From contig JAWKSZ010000017.1 in NCBI GenBank assembly GCA_041402045.1, forward strand, positions 61,861-125,860: a stretch of DNA of 64,000 nt, in the 5' to 3' direction. The translations under genes and the position numbers were made by a program. The stretch comes from JAGQRJ01 sp041402045 (GTDB taxonomy: Bacteria > Planctomycetota > J058). The first letter of the stretch is position 1. Each line of letters opens with the position of its first letter. Under the pieces are notes generated by a model, which was not told where the DNA came from, searched no databases, and worked only from the letters and a program-made list of their open reading frames with translations. Shown piece after piece: positions 36,096 to 44,565 of this stretch.

Positions 36096-37586
36096 TCAGG
36101 CGCGTTCGCTGGCGCGGACGCTGGCCAGGCGCGCCTGGGTCTCGCGGGCGAGCTCGCCCCAGCCGCGGTCCTTGGCGCTGCGCGCGATCGCCTCGAGCTG
36201 CTCGGCGACCTGCTCGCGCAGGCCGCGGGCCCAGTCGACGGCGAGCTGCGCCAGGCGCACCCGGTTGTGCAGGGGCTGGGGCAGGGGCAGGCGGCGCAGC
36301 GGCTCGAGGGCGGCCTGGGCTTGCTCGGGCTGGGCCTGGCCGGCGAGGACCTCCGCCAGGCCGGCGCGGGCGCGGGCCTCCCACAGCACGTCCTCGAACT
36401 CGTGGGCATCGGCGCTGGCGCGCTCGAGGGTGGCCTGAGCGCGGTCGAGGTAGCCCGCGCGCGCGGTGGCGTAGCCCAGCGCGACCCGGGCCTGGAGCTC
36501 GAGGCGCACGTCGCCCAGGCGCTCGGCCTCGGCCAAGCCCTGCTGCAGGGCCGCCGCCGCGCGCTGCCCGCTGCCGCGGGCCCAGGCGATCCAGCCCTTC
36601 TCCAGCGCGAGCTCGGCGCGATACGGGTCGCGGGGCGCGAGCTTCGCGTCGGCCCGCGCGAGGTGCGCGTCGGCGGCGTCGAGCTGCCCGGCCTCGCGCT
36701 CGATCCGCGCCAGGCGCAGCTCGATCCGCGCGGCCCCCGCCACGAGCCCGACCTGCTCGGCGAAGCTCAGCGCCCGCGCGCAGGCGCCGCGGGCGGGCAG
36801 GAGCGCGCCCAGCTCCAGGTGCACGAGGCCCAGGTTCGCGAGCAGGAGCGAGCAGGTGTTGCGGTTGCCCAGCTCCTCCGCCAGGGCCAGCCCCGCGCCG
36901 AGCTGCTCGGCGGCGACCTCGAGGTTCCCGAGCGCGAGGTGCACGAGCCCCAGGTTGCCCTGGTTCACCGCGCGCCCCAGCGGGTGTCGGCAGCGCTCGG
37001 CCAGGTCCAGCGCGCGGCCGTAGTATTCAGCCGCCTCGCGCACGCGGCCCTGCACCAGGCGCGCGTTGCCCACGCTCGAGAGGTAGCCGCCGAGCGCCGC
37101 GGTCAGCCCGCGCGCCTCGGCGATATGGATCGCCTCCTCCAGGGCCACGAGCGCCTTGTTGACCTTGCCCAGCGCGATCTGCGCGTTGGCCAGGAGCGCC
37201 AGGGTCGCCGCGCGCTCCTCGGCGCGCTGGGCCGGGGGCAGGCCCACGTGGGCCAGGAGCGCCAGCGCCGCCTCGGCGTCGCTGCTCGCCTTGAGCCGCT
37301 CGCCGACCAGGAAGCGCCCCGCGCTGCGCCGCTGCAGCAGCCGCGCGACCAGCAGGTCGTCGTTGTGCGCGCGGGCGACCTGGATCCCCAGCGTCGCCTC
37401 CAGGACCGAGCCCGCGGGGTTCGTGGGCAGCTGGCCCCAGATCCCGTTCAGCAGGCCGCGCACGTGCTCCAACGCCCGGGCGTCGTGCAGGAGCTGCTCG
37501 AGCGCCGGCGCCGGGTGGGTCAGGTCCTCGAGCGCCATGTTCGGCGCCGCCTCGAGGCAGGCTTGCCACAGCCGTTCAATGTCCAT
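36096..37586 (-). CDS. Large TPR protein
   Basis: 496 residues; ATG at 37586 chosen because upstream codons are not gene-like. After an N-terminal helical part (DIERLWQACLEAAPN), it is filled with TPR units of the 42-residue MalT/Rapsyn-like type: ALLANAQIALGKVNKAL, YLSSVGNARLVQGRVREAAE, VNQGNLGLVHLALGNLEVAAE, LANLGLVHLELGALLPARG, and so on to about residue 480. No signal peptide, so cytosolic; no enzymatic domain. It is likely a scaffold or regulator's sensory part. It is followed in the same strand by two frameshifted genes. Confidence 0.82.
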   Translation of the reverse strand: MDIERLWQACLEAAPNMALEDLTHPAPALEQLLHDARALEHVRGLLNGIWGQLPTNPAGSVLEATLGIQVARAHNDDLLVARLLQRRSAGRFLVGERLKASSDAEAALALLAHVGLPPAQRAEERAATLALLANAQIALGKVNKALVALEEAIHIAEARGLTAALGGYLSSVGNARLVQGRVREAAEYYGRALDLAERCRHPLGRAVNQGNLGLVHLALGNLEVAAEQLGAGLALAEELGNRNTCSLLLANLGLVHLELGALLPARGACARALSFAEQVGLVAGAARIELRLARIEREAGQLDAADAHLARADAKLAPRDPYRAELALEKGWIAWARGSGQRAAAALQQGLAEAERLGDVRLELQARVALGYATARAGYLDRAQATLERASADAHEFEDVLWEARARAGLAEVLAGQAQPEQAQAALEPLRRLPLPQPLHNRVRLAQLAVDWARGLREQVAEQLEAIARSAKDRGWGELARETQARLASVRASERA

Positions 37587-37659
37587 GCTCCACCATAGAC
37601 GGCTCATGCCGGATCGGCACGGCCCCCCGCCAGGTTGGGCCGGCGGGTAGGGTGGCGCC

Positions 37660-38520
37660 ATGAACCTGACCCTGGTCACCTGCGCCGCGCACCCCGCGGG
37701 CCACCCCGAGGACGCGCCCCTGCGCGCGGCGCTCACGGCGCTCGGCGCGGAGGTCCAGGTCCGGCGCTGGGACGACCCCGACGTGGCCTGGAGCCAGACC
37801 GCCGCCGTGCTGCGCACGCCCTGGGACTACGTCAGCCGCTTCGCCGAGTTCACGGCCTGGCTCGACGCCCTCGAGGCCGCTGGTGGCCGGGTGCTGAACC
37901 CCCTGCCCACCCTGCGCTGGAACCTGCACAAGGGCTACCTGCTGGAGCTCGCTCGGGCCGGGGTCGAGGTCGTGCCCACCCGGCTCCTCCCCCGGGGCGC
38001 CGCTTGCGACCTGGAGGCCCTCTGCGCCGAGACCGGCTGGAGCGAGCTCGTGGTCAAGCCCGCGATCTCCGCGGGGGCGCAAGGGACCTACCGCGCGACC
38101 GCCGCCGACGCCGCGCGGGTCGCGGCCTCCCTCGCCCAGGGCGACACCCTGATCCAGCCCTTCCTCCCGGAGGTCCAGGGCGGCGAGCTCTCGCTGATCT
38201 ACTTCGCCGGCGCGTTCTCCCACGCCGTGCTCAAGGTGCCGGTCGCCGGCGACTACCGCGTGCAGTCCGACTTCGGCGGCGCGGTGCTCCCCCTGCGCAC
38301 GGTCGCGGCCCCGGTGCTCGCCGCCGCCGAGGCCGCCCTCGCCGCCGCGCCGGTGCCCTGGACCTACGCCCGCGTCGACGGCCTCGTCCTCGCCGGCCGC
38401 TTCGTGCTCATGGAGCTCGAACTCCTCGAGCCCGAGCTGTTCCTGCCCCAGCACCCCGACGCCCCCGCGCGCTTCGCGCGCGCGCTGGTGGACGCGCTGG
38501 GCGCGCCGCGGGCCCGTTGA
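37660..38520 (+). CDS. ATP-grasp family ligase (glutathione-synthetase-like)
   Basis: 286 residues. The N-terminal domain opens NLTLVTCAAHP and includes RTPWDYVSRFAEF. The ATP-grasp part has ELVVKPAISAGAQGTYR (Lys and Gly-rich loop), TLIQPFLPEVQGGELSLIYF and a closing DGLVLAGRFVLMELELLEPELF, with the Glu residues that hold Mg2+. This resembles the group annotated as 'glutathione synthetase ATP-grasp'. It should join an acid to an amine with ATP; the substrates are unknown. It stands alone, divergent from the TPR gene, and is followed by repeats. Confidence 0.85.
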   Translation: MNLTLVTCAAHPAGHPEDAPLRAALTALGAEVQVRRWDDPDVAWSQTAAVLRTPWDYVSRFAEFTAWLDALEAAGGRVLNPLPTLRWNLHKGYLLELARAGVEVVPTRLLPRGAACDLEALCAETGWSELVVKPAISAGAQGTYRATAADAARVAASLAQGDTLIQPFLPEVQGGELSLIYFAGAFSHAVLKVPVAGDYRVQSDFGGAVLPLRTVAAPVLAAAEAALAAAPVPWTYARVDGLVLAGRFVLMELELLEPELFLPQHPDAPARFARALVDALGAPRAR

Positions 38521-38911
38521 CGCCTGCGGACGCAGCCCGACACCCGCGGGCGGGGATGAACCCCGCCCCTACCTCTGAGTGGGCCCACGCGCAGGATTGG
38601 AGGGCGACTCCAGACGCGCCAGGCCTTCAGGGGGGCCCGATTCCAGGGCTGTCCTCGGACCGCTCCCGCAGCCAGGCGGGCGTTCCTCCGATCGCACCCG
38701 CACTCAGGGGTGGGGGCGCGGGGTTCGTCGGGTGTCCCGCCCGAGAGGAACCCGGCCACGGCCCTCGATCGTAGGGCTGTTCTCCGGACGCTCCCGCCTG
38801 CGGAGGTAGGGGCGGGGTTTATCCCCGCCCGCCCAACACGGCGCCTGGGCGCGATTTCAGGGCACTCCTCGGAACGCACTCGCGCTCAGGGGTTCACCCC
38901 GCCTGCGATCC
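38521..38911. repeat. R2 repeats in inverted pair plus imperfect direct repeats
   Basis: The 391-base gap holds 'gggcggggatgaaccccgcccctac' (about 38549-38573) and its inverted partner 'gtaggggcggggtttatccccgccc' (about 38806-38831). Between and after them are imperfect direct repeats of 'gggctgtcctcggaccgctcccgc' type (about 38645, 38773 and 38855). No gene is supported. Confidence 0.72.
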
Positions 38912-40249
38912 TCACCCCCACCCCACGACGAGCAGCGCGACGACCGACGCCGCGAGGAACACGGGGACCGCCGTGCGCAGCGCCTGCCGGCCTTCGGCGG
39001 TGAACTCGAGCTGGCGCGCGCAGGCGAGCACGAGCCAGGGGAGCCAGCGCCGCTCGAGGGGCGGGTTCACCCGGCGAGGGAGGTCCGTCGCCGTCACCAG
39101 CAGCCCGACCAGGTCCAGCAGCGCGGCCTCGGCCTCGGGGGGCAGTGGCTCGGGCTCCGCGGGGAGCGCCGGCAGGCGCGGCGCCTCGGGCAGCGGCGGC
39201 AGCCCCACCGGCGCGCTCTGGACGCGGTGTCCGGGCAGGGCGCGCACGACCTCCCGGGGGCGCGCGCAGAGCTCGAGCGCGACGGGCGTCGCCGGGAGCG
39301 CGGTCACCACCTCGCGCGGGGGGCGCGAGACCGTGACCCGCAGCTCGCGCGGTCGCCGCGGCCCGCGCAGCGCGCGCGGGCGCTCGCGTCGATACCAGTC
39401 GGCCTCCTCCCCGCGCTCGAGCAGCGGGTGCGCTCGCGCCCGCAGCAGCTCGCAGCCCCCGAGCAACACGGGCCCGCAGGGGGCGTCGACGGTCGGCAGC
39501 TCGATCCGCCGCTCGCAGCCGCGACAGCGCATGCGCCGTCCCCCCCAGTCCTGGCTCGCCTGGTAGCGCCGACCGCAAGGGCAGGTGACCTTGAGCGGCT
39601 CCCGCGAGGGGACCCAGGCGCGCAGCGCGCGGGTCAGGAGCAGGCGCAGCTCGCTGAGGTTGCCGGGCCAGTCGTGGTTCACGAGGTAGTGCCGCGCCGT
39701 CGCGCTGAGGTGCACGTGCAGCGGGTGCGCGACCTCGCTCGCGATCTTGAGCGCGAGGGTCGTCACGTCCTCGCGCCGCTGCGCGAGCCCGGGCACCTCG
39801 AGCTGCAGCGCGAAGGCGTCGAGCAGCGGGCGGACGAGGCGTCCGCGACTGCGGGCGGTGCCGATCACCCGCGCCTGACAGCGCGGGATCGCCAGCGCCA
39901 GGCCCTGCTGCTGCGCGGGGCTCAGGGTGTCGACGCCGGCGAGCACCAACGTGCCGGGGTCGAGGCCGCGCAGCCAGGGGCCCGGGATCTGGAAGTGCGC
40001 CTGCTCCCGGGGATCCGCGCAGTCCACGTAGGTCGCGCGCACCTCGTCGGACCAGTGGTGCACGTGGGCGGCGAGGGTGCGCTTGCCCGCGCCAGCGGGG
40101 CCGCGCAGGAGCAGCGGGCGCCGGCTGCGCGCGAACATGCGCGCCAGGCGGGCGGTGTCTTGCATGACCCGCGAGCGGACCACGAGCGGCGGGGTGAACA
40201 CGGGCTCTCTCCCTGGATACCCGGTTCGACCCCGCCCGCCGCGAACCAT
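38912..40249 (-). CDS. Membrane-anchored AAA+ ATPase with zinc ribbon (NtrC-like without GAFTGA)
   Basis: 445 residues from the ATG at 40249; upstream codons are repeat-derived. The N-terminal AAA+ domain resembles sigma-54 activators: RPLLLRGPAGAGKRTLAAHVH (Walker A), LVLAGVDTLSP (Walker B-like), and the arginine-finger end NHDWPGNLSELRLLLTRAL. But the GAFTGA loop is missing and no receiver or HTH is present. A short zinc-ribbon (CPCGRRYQ...MRCRGCERR) follows, then about 150 residues rich in Pro, Arg and Leu, and a hydrophobic C-terminus (AVPVFLAASVVALLVVGW) that could anchor it in the membrane. It is probably an ATP-driven protein remodeller, not a transcription activator. Confidence 0.68.
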   Translation of the reverse strand: MVRGGRGRTGYPGREPVFTPPLVVRSRVMQDTARLARMFARSRRPLLLRGPAGAGKRTLAAHVHHWSDEVRATYVDCADPREQAHFQIPGPWLRGLDPGTLVLAGVDTLSPAQQQGLALAIPRCQARVIGTARSRGRLVRPLLDAFALQLEVPGLAQRREDVTTLALKIASEVAHPLHVHLSATARHYLVNHDWPGNLSELRLLLTRALRAWVPSREPLKVTCPCGRRYQASQDWGGRRMRCRGCERRIELPTVDAPCGPVLLGGCELLRARAHPLLERGEEADWYRRERPRALRGPRRPRELRVTVSRPPREVVTALPATPVALELCARPREVVRALPGHRVQSAPVGLPPLPEAPRLPALPAEPEPLPPEAEAALLDLVGLLVTATDLPRRVNPPLERRWLPWLVLACARQLEFTAEGRQALRTAVPVFLAASVVALLVVGWG

Positions 40250-40414
40250 CACGCCGCGCCCCCCACACGCCGAACGGCGGGAGCGTTCAGGCCCCCGCCG
40301 CTCGACGTCTTCTGTCGTTGGACGCGTTGCCGGCGGAGCGCCCGAGAGCGACGTCGCGCGGTGCGGCCGGCGAGCGGCGTAAGCCGCGAGCGCGCAGCCG
40401 GCGGCGAAGCCGGC

Positions 40415-40520
40415 GGCGAGCCCCTTGGGGGTGAGCCCGAGGGGCTCTGCCCCGAGGGCGAGGGGGTCTGGGACAGACCCCCTTGGCAACGGGCGAGGGG
40501 GTCTGGGACAGACCCCCTGA
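40415..40520. repeat. R1 repeat copies, inverted orientation
   Basis: 'ccttgggggtgagcccgaggggctctgccccgaggg' and two copies of 'gggcgagggggtctgggacagacccc' are the reverse complement of the array at 24445-24600. They end just before the stop codon of the small gene at 40523. The rest of the gap back to 40250 contains GC-rich repeat-like 'ggcggcgaagccggcgg' and no gene. Confidence 0.85.
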
Positions 40521-40522
40521 AA

Positions 40523-40747
40523 CTAGTCCCGGATCTTGCCCTCAGCGCGCAGGGCGCTGGCGATCCGCTCCCAGACCCGCTGGGGAGGGCGCCCCGCGCT
40601 CTCGCGCAGCAGCGCGTCCGCGTCCGCCTCCGCCGCGTCGGGCGCGGGGGGAGGCTCGGCGGGGAGGCGCTCCGACGTCGCCGGGGCTGGCTGCGCGTCC
40701 TCGCCGCGCACTGCGCGCCAACGCCCCGTGTCCTCGCAACAATTCAC
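40523..40747 (-). CDS. Small anti-sigma-like partner protein
   Basis: 74 residues; the GTG start is supported by AGGAG 6 bases upstream. N-terminus NCCEDTGRW, a Pro/Ala-rich middle, and a helical end VWERIASALRAEGKIR. This 'W..I...LR.EG.I' ending is one I recall from short proteins encoded beside ECF sigma factors in planctomycetes and acidobacteria. It lies 45 bases downstream of the ECF sigma gene on the same strand, so it may modulate it. No zinc-binding HxxxCxxC motif is present. Confidence 0.6.
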   Translation of the reverse strand: MNCCEDTGRWRAVRGEDAQPAPATSERLPAEPPPAPDAAEADADALLRESAGRPPQRVWERIASALRAEGKIRD

Positions 40748-40792
40748 GCCGGACTCCTATCGCGTCTCACGAGTCCTCACTGTAGCAGCCCC

Positions 40793-41404
40793 TCAGCGGG
40801 CTGCGGGAACCGCGGCGAGGCGCTCCTCGGCGGCCTCGTCCTCACCGCCTTCGCCGAGCTCGGCGAGGACGTCCTTGAACGCCTTCCGCGCGCGATACAG
40901 CCGCCCGCGGATCTGGTTCTCGCTGTGACCAACGAGGCTCCCGATCTCCTGATAGGAGAGCTCGTCGACCGCTTTGAGCAGCAGGAGCATGCGTTGCTCC
41001 TCGGTCAGCCGGGAGAGTGCCTGGCCGATCCGATCTCCCAAAGCCCAACTCATGAGCGTCCGCTCGGGCGGCGGCGCGCTCTCCGGGCGAGAGCTCTGAA
41101 AGCGCTCCGCGTCGAAGCGCTGCACGCGCTCGAGGCTCCGCCGCTTGTTGCGGCAGCTGTTCACGGTCACGCGAAACAGCCACGTCGAGAACTTCGCCTC
41201 GCCGCGAAAGCCGTCGAGCTTGCGGAACACGCGCAGGAAGACCTCCTGCGTGACGTCCTCCGCGTGCTGCTCGTCGCCCAGGAAACGTCTGGCGAAGGCA
41301 TAGACCTGCGCCGAGTAGCGGGCGTAGAGGCGCTGGAAGGCGGCCCCTTCACCCCGTCTGCAGGCCTCCAACAAGGCCTGTTCGTCAACCTCAGTCAAAC
41401 CCAA
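40793..41404 (-). CDS. ECF-type RNA polymerase sigma factor
   Basis: 203 residues; no ATG or GTG is available, so a TTG at 41404 (AAGGTGG 8 bases upstream) or 41398 is assumed. Region 2 is clear (YARYSAQVYAFARRFLGDEQ, AEDVTQEVFLRVFRKLD, STWLFRVTVNSCRN), then a linker of 45 residues and region 4 (LSRLTEEQRMLLLLKAVDEL, SYQEIGSLVGHSENQIRGRLYRAR). Region 2 binds the -10 element and region 4 the -35. The C-terminus is acidic. It is followed by the small partner gene. Its own promoter was not recognised. Confidence 0.92.
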   Translation of the reverse strand: MGLTEVDEQALLEACRRGEGAAFQRLYARYSAQVYAFARRFLGDEQHAEDVTQEVFLRVFRKLDGFRGEAKFSTWLFRVTVNSCRNKRRSLERVQRFDAERFQSSRPESAPPPERTLMSWALGDRIGQALSRLTEEQRMLLLLKAVDELSYQEIGSLVGHSENQIRGRLYRARKAFKDVLAELGEGGEDEAAEERLAAVPAAR

Positions 41405-41511
41405 CCCCCAAGACCACCTTACTGCTCGTTGTGAAAGAAACCCCACGTCCGCTATAGCGGCGGGTCGGAGCCGGTTCAAGGCAGCGGCCTCGGGCGGGTA
41501 GGGGCTCGCGT

Positions 41512-42999
41512 CTAAGCGCGTTGCTCCACGGACTCGGCGAGGGGGCAGGGCGCGGAGCGCGCGCGCGCCGGAGGAGGCGCCGGTCGCGCGATCCAGCTGC
41601 GCGCGCTGGCGACGGCCAGGCCGGCCGCCCCGCCGCAGGCCAGGAGCAGGAGCGGCGCGCCGCTGAACCCGCGCTGGAGCCCGCCGACGACCCCGCCCAC
41701 GAGGTAGAGCGCGAGCAGCGCTTCCCCCAGCTCGAGCGCCGGCAGCGCGCGAGGGCGGTAGCGCGCGCCCCCGCGCGTGCCCTGCTTGGGCGTGCGGCGG
41801 AAGCTGGCTCGTCGCCGGCTCAGCCCGGCGCAGAACGCGCAAGCGTTGCTCAAGCTCAACCCCAGCCCGCAGGCGAACAGCGCCAGGGCAGTCAGGATCC
41901 CGCCCAGCCACGAGCCGGGGTAGGCCGCGAGGTAGAACACGGCGACCGCGCCGCTGGCGAGGGCGATCAGCGCCCACTGCGCCCCCGCCAGCCAGGGCTC
42001 GGGGTAGCCCCACCACACCAGGGGCACGCTCAGCAGACACAGGAGCAGCATGGCTGGGTAGGCGGTCCCCAGCAGGAGCTGCACGCAGGCCTCGAGCCGG
42101 GTGCGCCAGGGGAAGTCCCCCGCGCGCCACAGCGCGGGGAGCAGCTTGCGCGCGGTCTGGGCGCCGCCGCGGGTCCAGCGCTGCTGCTGCACCCGCAGCG
42201 CGGCCACCGTGGACGGCAGCTCTGCGGGCACCACGAGGTCGTCCAGGTAGCGGAAGGTCCAGCCGCAGAGTTGCGCGCGCAGCGAGAGGTCCAGGTCCTC
42301 GGTGATCGTGTCGGCGGACCACCCCCCAGCGTCCTCGATCGCCGCGCGGCGGAACACGCCCGCGGTCCCGTTGAAGTTGAAGAAGCGCCCGCTGCGTGAA
42401 CGCGCGTGGTGCTCGACGCGGAAGTGCGCGTCGAGGGCCATGGCCTGGATCCGGGTCAGGAGGTTCTGCTCCCGGTTCAGGTGACCCCAGCGCGCCTGCA
42501 CGAGCCCGAGCTCGGGGTCGGCGAAGTGGGGCACCGCGCGCCGGAGGAAGTCCGGGCCCGGGACGAAGTCGGCGTCGAAGATCGCGATCAGCTCACCCCG
42601 CGCCTGGGCCAGCCCCGCGGCGAGGGCGCCCGCCTTGAAGCCCACCCGGTCGTCGCGCTGCAAGAGCGCGACGTCGAGGCCCCGCGCGCGCAGGTCGTGC
42701 ACCAGCTCCTCCAGCAGCTCGCGGGTCTCGTCGGTGGAGTCGTCGAGGACCTGCACCTCGAGCTGCTCGCGGGGGTAGTCCAGGCGCGCGACCGCCTCCA
42801 ACAGACGGCGCACGCAGGTGGCCTCGTTGAACACCGGCAACTGCACGGTGACCCGGGGCCACACGCGGGGCTCAGGGGGTCGCGGGGCGCGGGGCGCCCG
42901 CCGCAGCAACCACAGCAGGTGCAAGCGGTGCGCGCCGAACGCGGCGAGCAGCGCCAGCACCCCGAGGTAGGCGAACGCGATCACGGAGGTCCCGAGCAC
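41512..42999 (-). CDS. Processive family-2 glycosyltransferase (cellulose-synthase-like)
   Basis: 495 residues. An N-terminal membrane helix (VIAFAYLGVLALLAAFG) is followed by a GT2 catalytic domain: VTVQLPVFNE, VQVLDDSTDE (D), FDADFVPG (DxD), TITEDLDLSL (TED) and QQQRWTRGG (QxxRW). Those four motifs are the signature of processive beta-glycosyltransferases. Three or four further membrane helices follow (AYPAMLLLCLLSVPLVW and others). It should polymerise or extend an envelope glycan, with the catalytic part in the cytosol. GT2s of this length resemble glucomannan or cellulose synthase-like enzymes; the sugar is unknown. Confidence 0.9.
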   Translation of the reverse strand: MLGTSVIAFAYLGVLALLAAFGAHRLHLLWLLRRAPRAPRPPEPRVWPRVTVQLPVFNEATCVRRLLEAVARLDYPREQLEVQVLDDSTDETRELLEELVHDLRARGLDVALLQRDDRVGFKAGALAAGLAQARGELIAIFDADFVPGPDFLRRAVPHFADPELGLVQARWGHLNREQNLLTRIQAMALDAHFRVEHHARSRSGRFFNFNGTAGVFRRAAIEDAGGWSADTITEDLDLSLRAQLCGWTFRYLDDLVVPAELPSTVAALRVQQQRWTRGGAQTARKLLPALWRAGDFPWRTRLEACVQLLLGTAYPAMLLLCLLSVPLVWWGYPEPWLAGAQWALIALASGAVAVFYLAAYPGSWLGGILTALALFACGLGLSLSNACAFCAGLSRRRASFRRTPKQGTRGGARYRPRALPALELGEALLALYLVGGVVGGLQRGFSGAPLLLLACGGAAGLAVASARSWIARPAPPPARARSAPCPLAESVEQRA

Positions 43000-43067
43000 G
43001 GGAGGCTAACGCGCGGGCGCGCCCGCGCATTCCTCGGCCCCGGACGCCCGTCGGGCGCCCCGCGGGC

Positions 43068-43997
43068 TCACGGGCGGCCTTCGAAGATCACCTGCTCCGT
43101 ATCGCCGATCCGGATCGTGATCCGGTTCACGCGCTTGCGCAGCGGGAACAGGCGCGACATGGCCTGATCCCAGTCGTGCAAGGGATTCGGCCTGGCGTCG
43201 TTGCCGCCCGCCGCCCGGGCTGCGCGGCCCGTAGGGTTCCCCGCCGAGGGCGCGCGCAGCTTGCCGCTCTGCGCCCGCGCGGGGTCGCGCCGTCCGCCCC
43301 CGGACTGCAGGGCCAGCGCGCCGCTCCCGCTGGGCCCCCCGCGAGCCGTGCGGCGCATGTGCTGGCTGGCGCCCGGGCGCCGGGTCCCGGGAGGCAGCTC
43401 GACCAGGAGCCGACTGCGGTCGGGAGGCAGGACCGCCACGTCCCGGAAGGCCCCGGCCGAGATCTTGGTCGCGACCACCGTGGCGTCGCTGAGGTCGGCC
43501 TCGGTGAAGCGCACCTTGCGCATGTCCGCCCGGTCGAGGACGGCCCCGGCCATGTAGGCGCGTTGGCACGAGGCTCCCACGCACACCGCGCCCCGCAGGA
43601 GCACGCCGTCCAGGCTGCACTCGTCCAACACGGCGTCCCGCAGGTTGGCCCCGCTGAGGTCGTTGTTGGTGAGGAAGGACCCGGTGAGCCGGGCCCCCGT
43701 GAGGTCCGCGCCCACCAGGTGCCCGTCCCGCAGGTCGGCGCCCTGCAGGCTCACGCGCCCCAGGCGCGCGCCGGTGAGGTCCACCGCGTAGAGGTTGACC
43801 TCGTCGAGCTGTCGGCCCTCCAGCGGCGCGTAGCGCAGGTCGAGCCCCTCGGGGACCTCCTGGGTATGAGCCACCTGCTCCAGGATCGCGGGCATGTTCA
43901 TGCCCCCCCCGTCGTGCAAGTCGCGAACCACCTCCTCAATGGCCGTGCGGCCCGCGGGGGTGTTCCAGCGATTCACCAGGCGTTCGATCCCAGACAC
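43068..43997 (-). CDS. Pentapeptide-repeat protein
   Basis: 309 residues; AGGAG precedes the start. Residues about 50-190 carry the A[D/N]LxG five-residue pattern (VDLTGARLGRVSLQGADLRD, GADLTGARL, NDLSGANLRD, EADLSDATV), which folds into a right-handed quadrilateral beta-helix. A low-complexity Arg/Gly/Ser stretch (about 215-265) links to a short C-terminal domain VNRITIRIGDTEQVIFEG. Function unknown; pentapeptide helices often mimic DNA or bind protein partners. Confidence 0.85.
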   Translation of the reverse strand: MSGIERLVNRWNTPAGRTAIEEVVRDLHDGGGMNMPAILEQVAHTQEVPEGLDLRYAPLEGRQLDEVNLYAVDLTGARLGRVSLQGADLRDGHLVGADLTGARLTGSFLTNNDLSGANLRDAVLDECSLDGVLLRGAVCVGASCQRAYMAGAVLDRADMRKVRFTEADLSDATVVATKISAGAFRDVAVLPPDRSRLLVELPPGTRRPGASQHMRRTARGGPSGSGALALQSGGGRRDPARAQSGKLRAPSAGNPTGRAARAAGGNDARPNPLHDWDQAMSRLFPLRKRVNRITIRIGDTEQVIFEGRP

Positions 43998-44037
43998 GGG
44001 CTCTCCTGCTTACCTGCGCAACGGTGACGACGGGGTT

Positions 44038-44445
44038 CTAGGTGGGCTCGGGCAAGCGGCGGAACGACACGACCTCGTCGCTGCCCTTGCGCAGGATCTC
44101 GAGGATCGAGCGGTCGAGGTCGAAGTGGCCCAGGGTTTGGTGGTCCCCCAGGCTGTTCTGGCGCACGGTCAGCCCGCGGGCCTCGATCCACCCCACGAGC
44201 TGGAACTTCTCGTTGTAGACCCAGTGGTGATCGAAGCCGGCCAGCTCCTCGGTGCGGAGGTAGCCGTCGACGCGCCCCAGCGGGCGCGGGCCGATCACGA
44301 ACGCGCGCCAGCGGGCGCCCTCGAGCTCGTCGGAGCGCGTGCGCACGGCGGGCACGAACGCGTCGTAGGGGTTGCCCTCGTGGGTGGTGAAGCACCCAGC
44401 CCCCAGGAGCAGGGGTACCGCCCAAAGTGCGCTGCAACGCCTCAC
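44038..44445 (-). CDS. Small lipoprotein
   Basis: 135 residues from a GTG with GGAGG upstream. Lipobox LLLGAGC gives acylation at Cys18. The mature part is 118 residues of mixed strand and helix (RWRAFVIGPRPLGRVDGYL, DHHWVYNEKFQLVGWIEARG, GHFDLDRSILEILRKG), with no recognised family. It sits 40 bases before the pentapeptide-repeat gene end and on the same strand, and may be a single-gene unit. Confidence 0.7.
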   Translation of the reverse strand: MRRCSALWAVPLLLGAGCFTTHEGNPYDAFVPAVRTRSDELEGARWRAFVIGPRPLGRVDGYLRTEELAGFDHHWVYNEKFQLVGWIEARGLTVRQNSLGDHQTLGHFDLDRSILEILRKGSDEVVSFRRLPEPT

Positions 44446-44565
44446 GCGACCTCCATGCGAGGCATGCTAACCCTCTCTCCGGCTCCGCGCGAGTTGGAGC
44501 AGGCCTCCGTCCGCGCGACCCCCGACGCCGTCAGAGGACGGCTCCGAGCAGGCCTCCCAGGCGGC

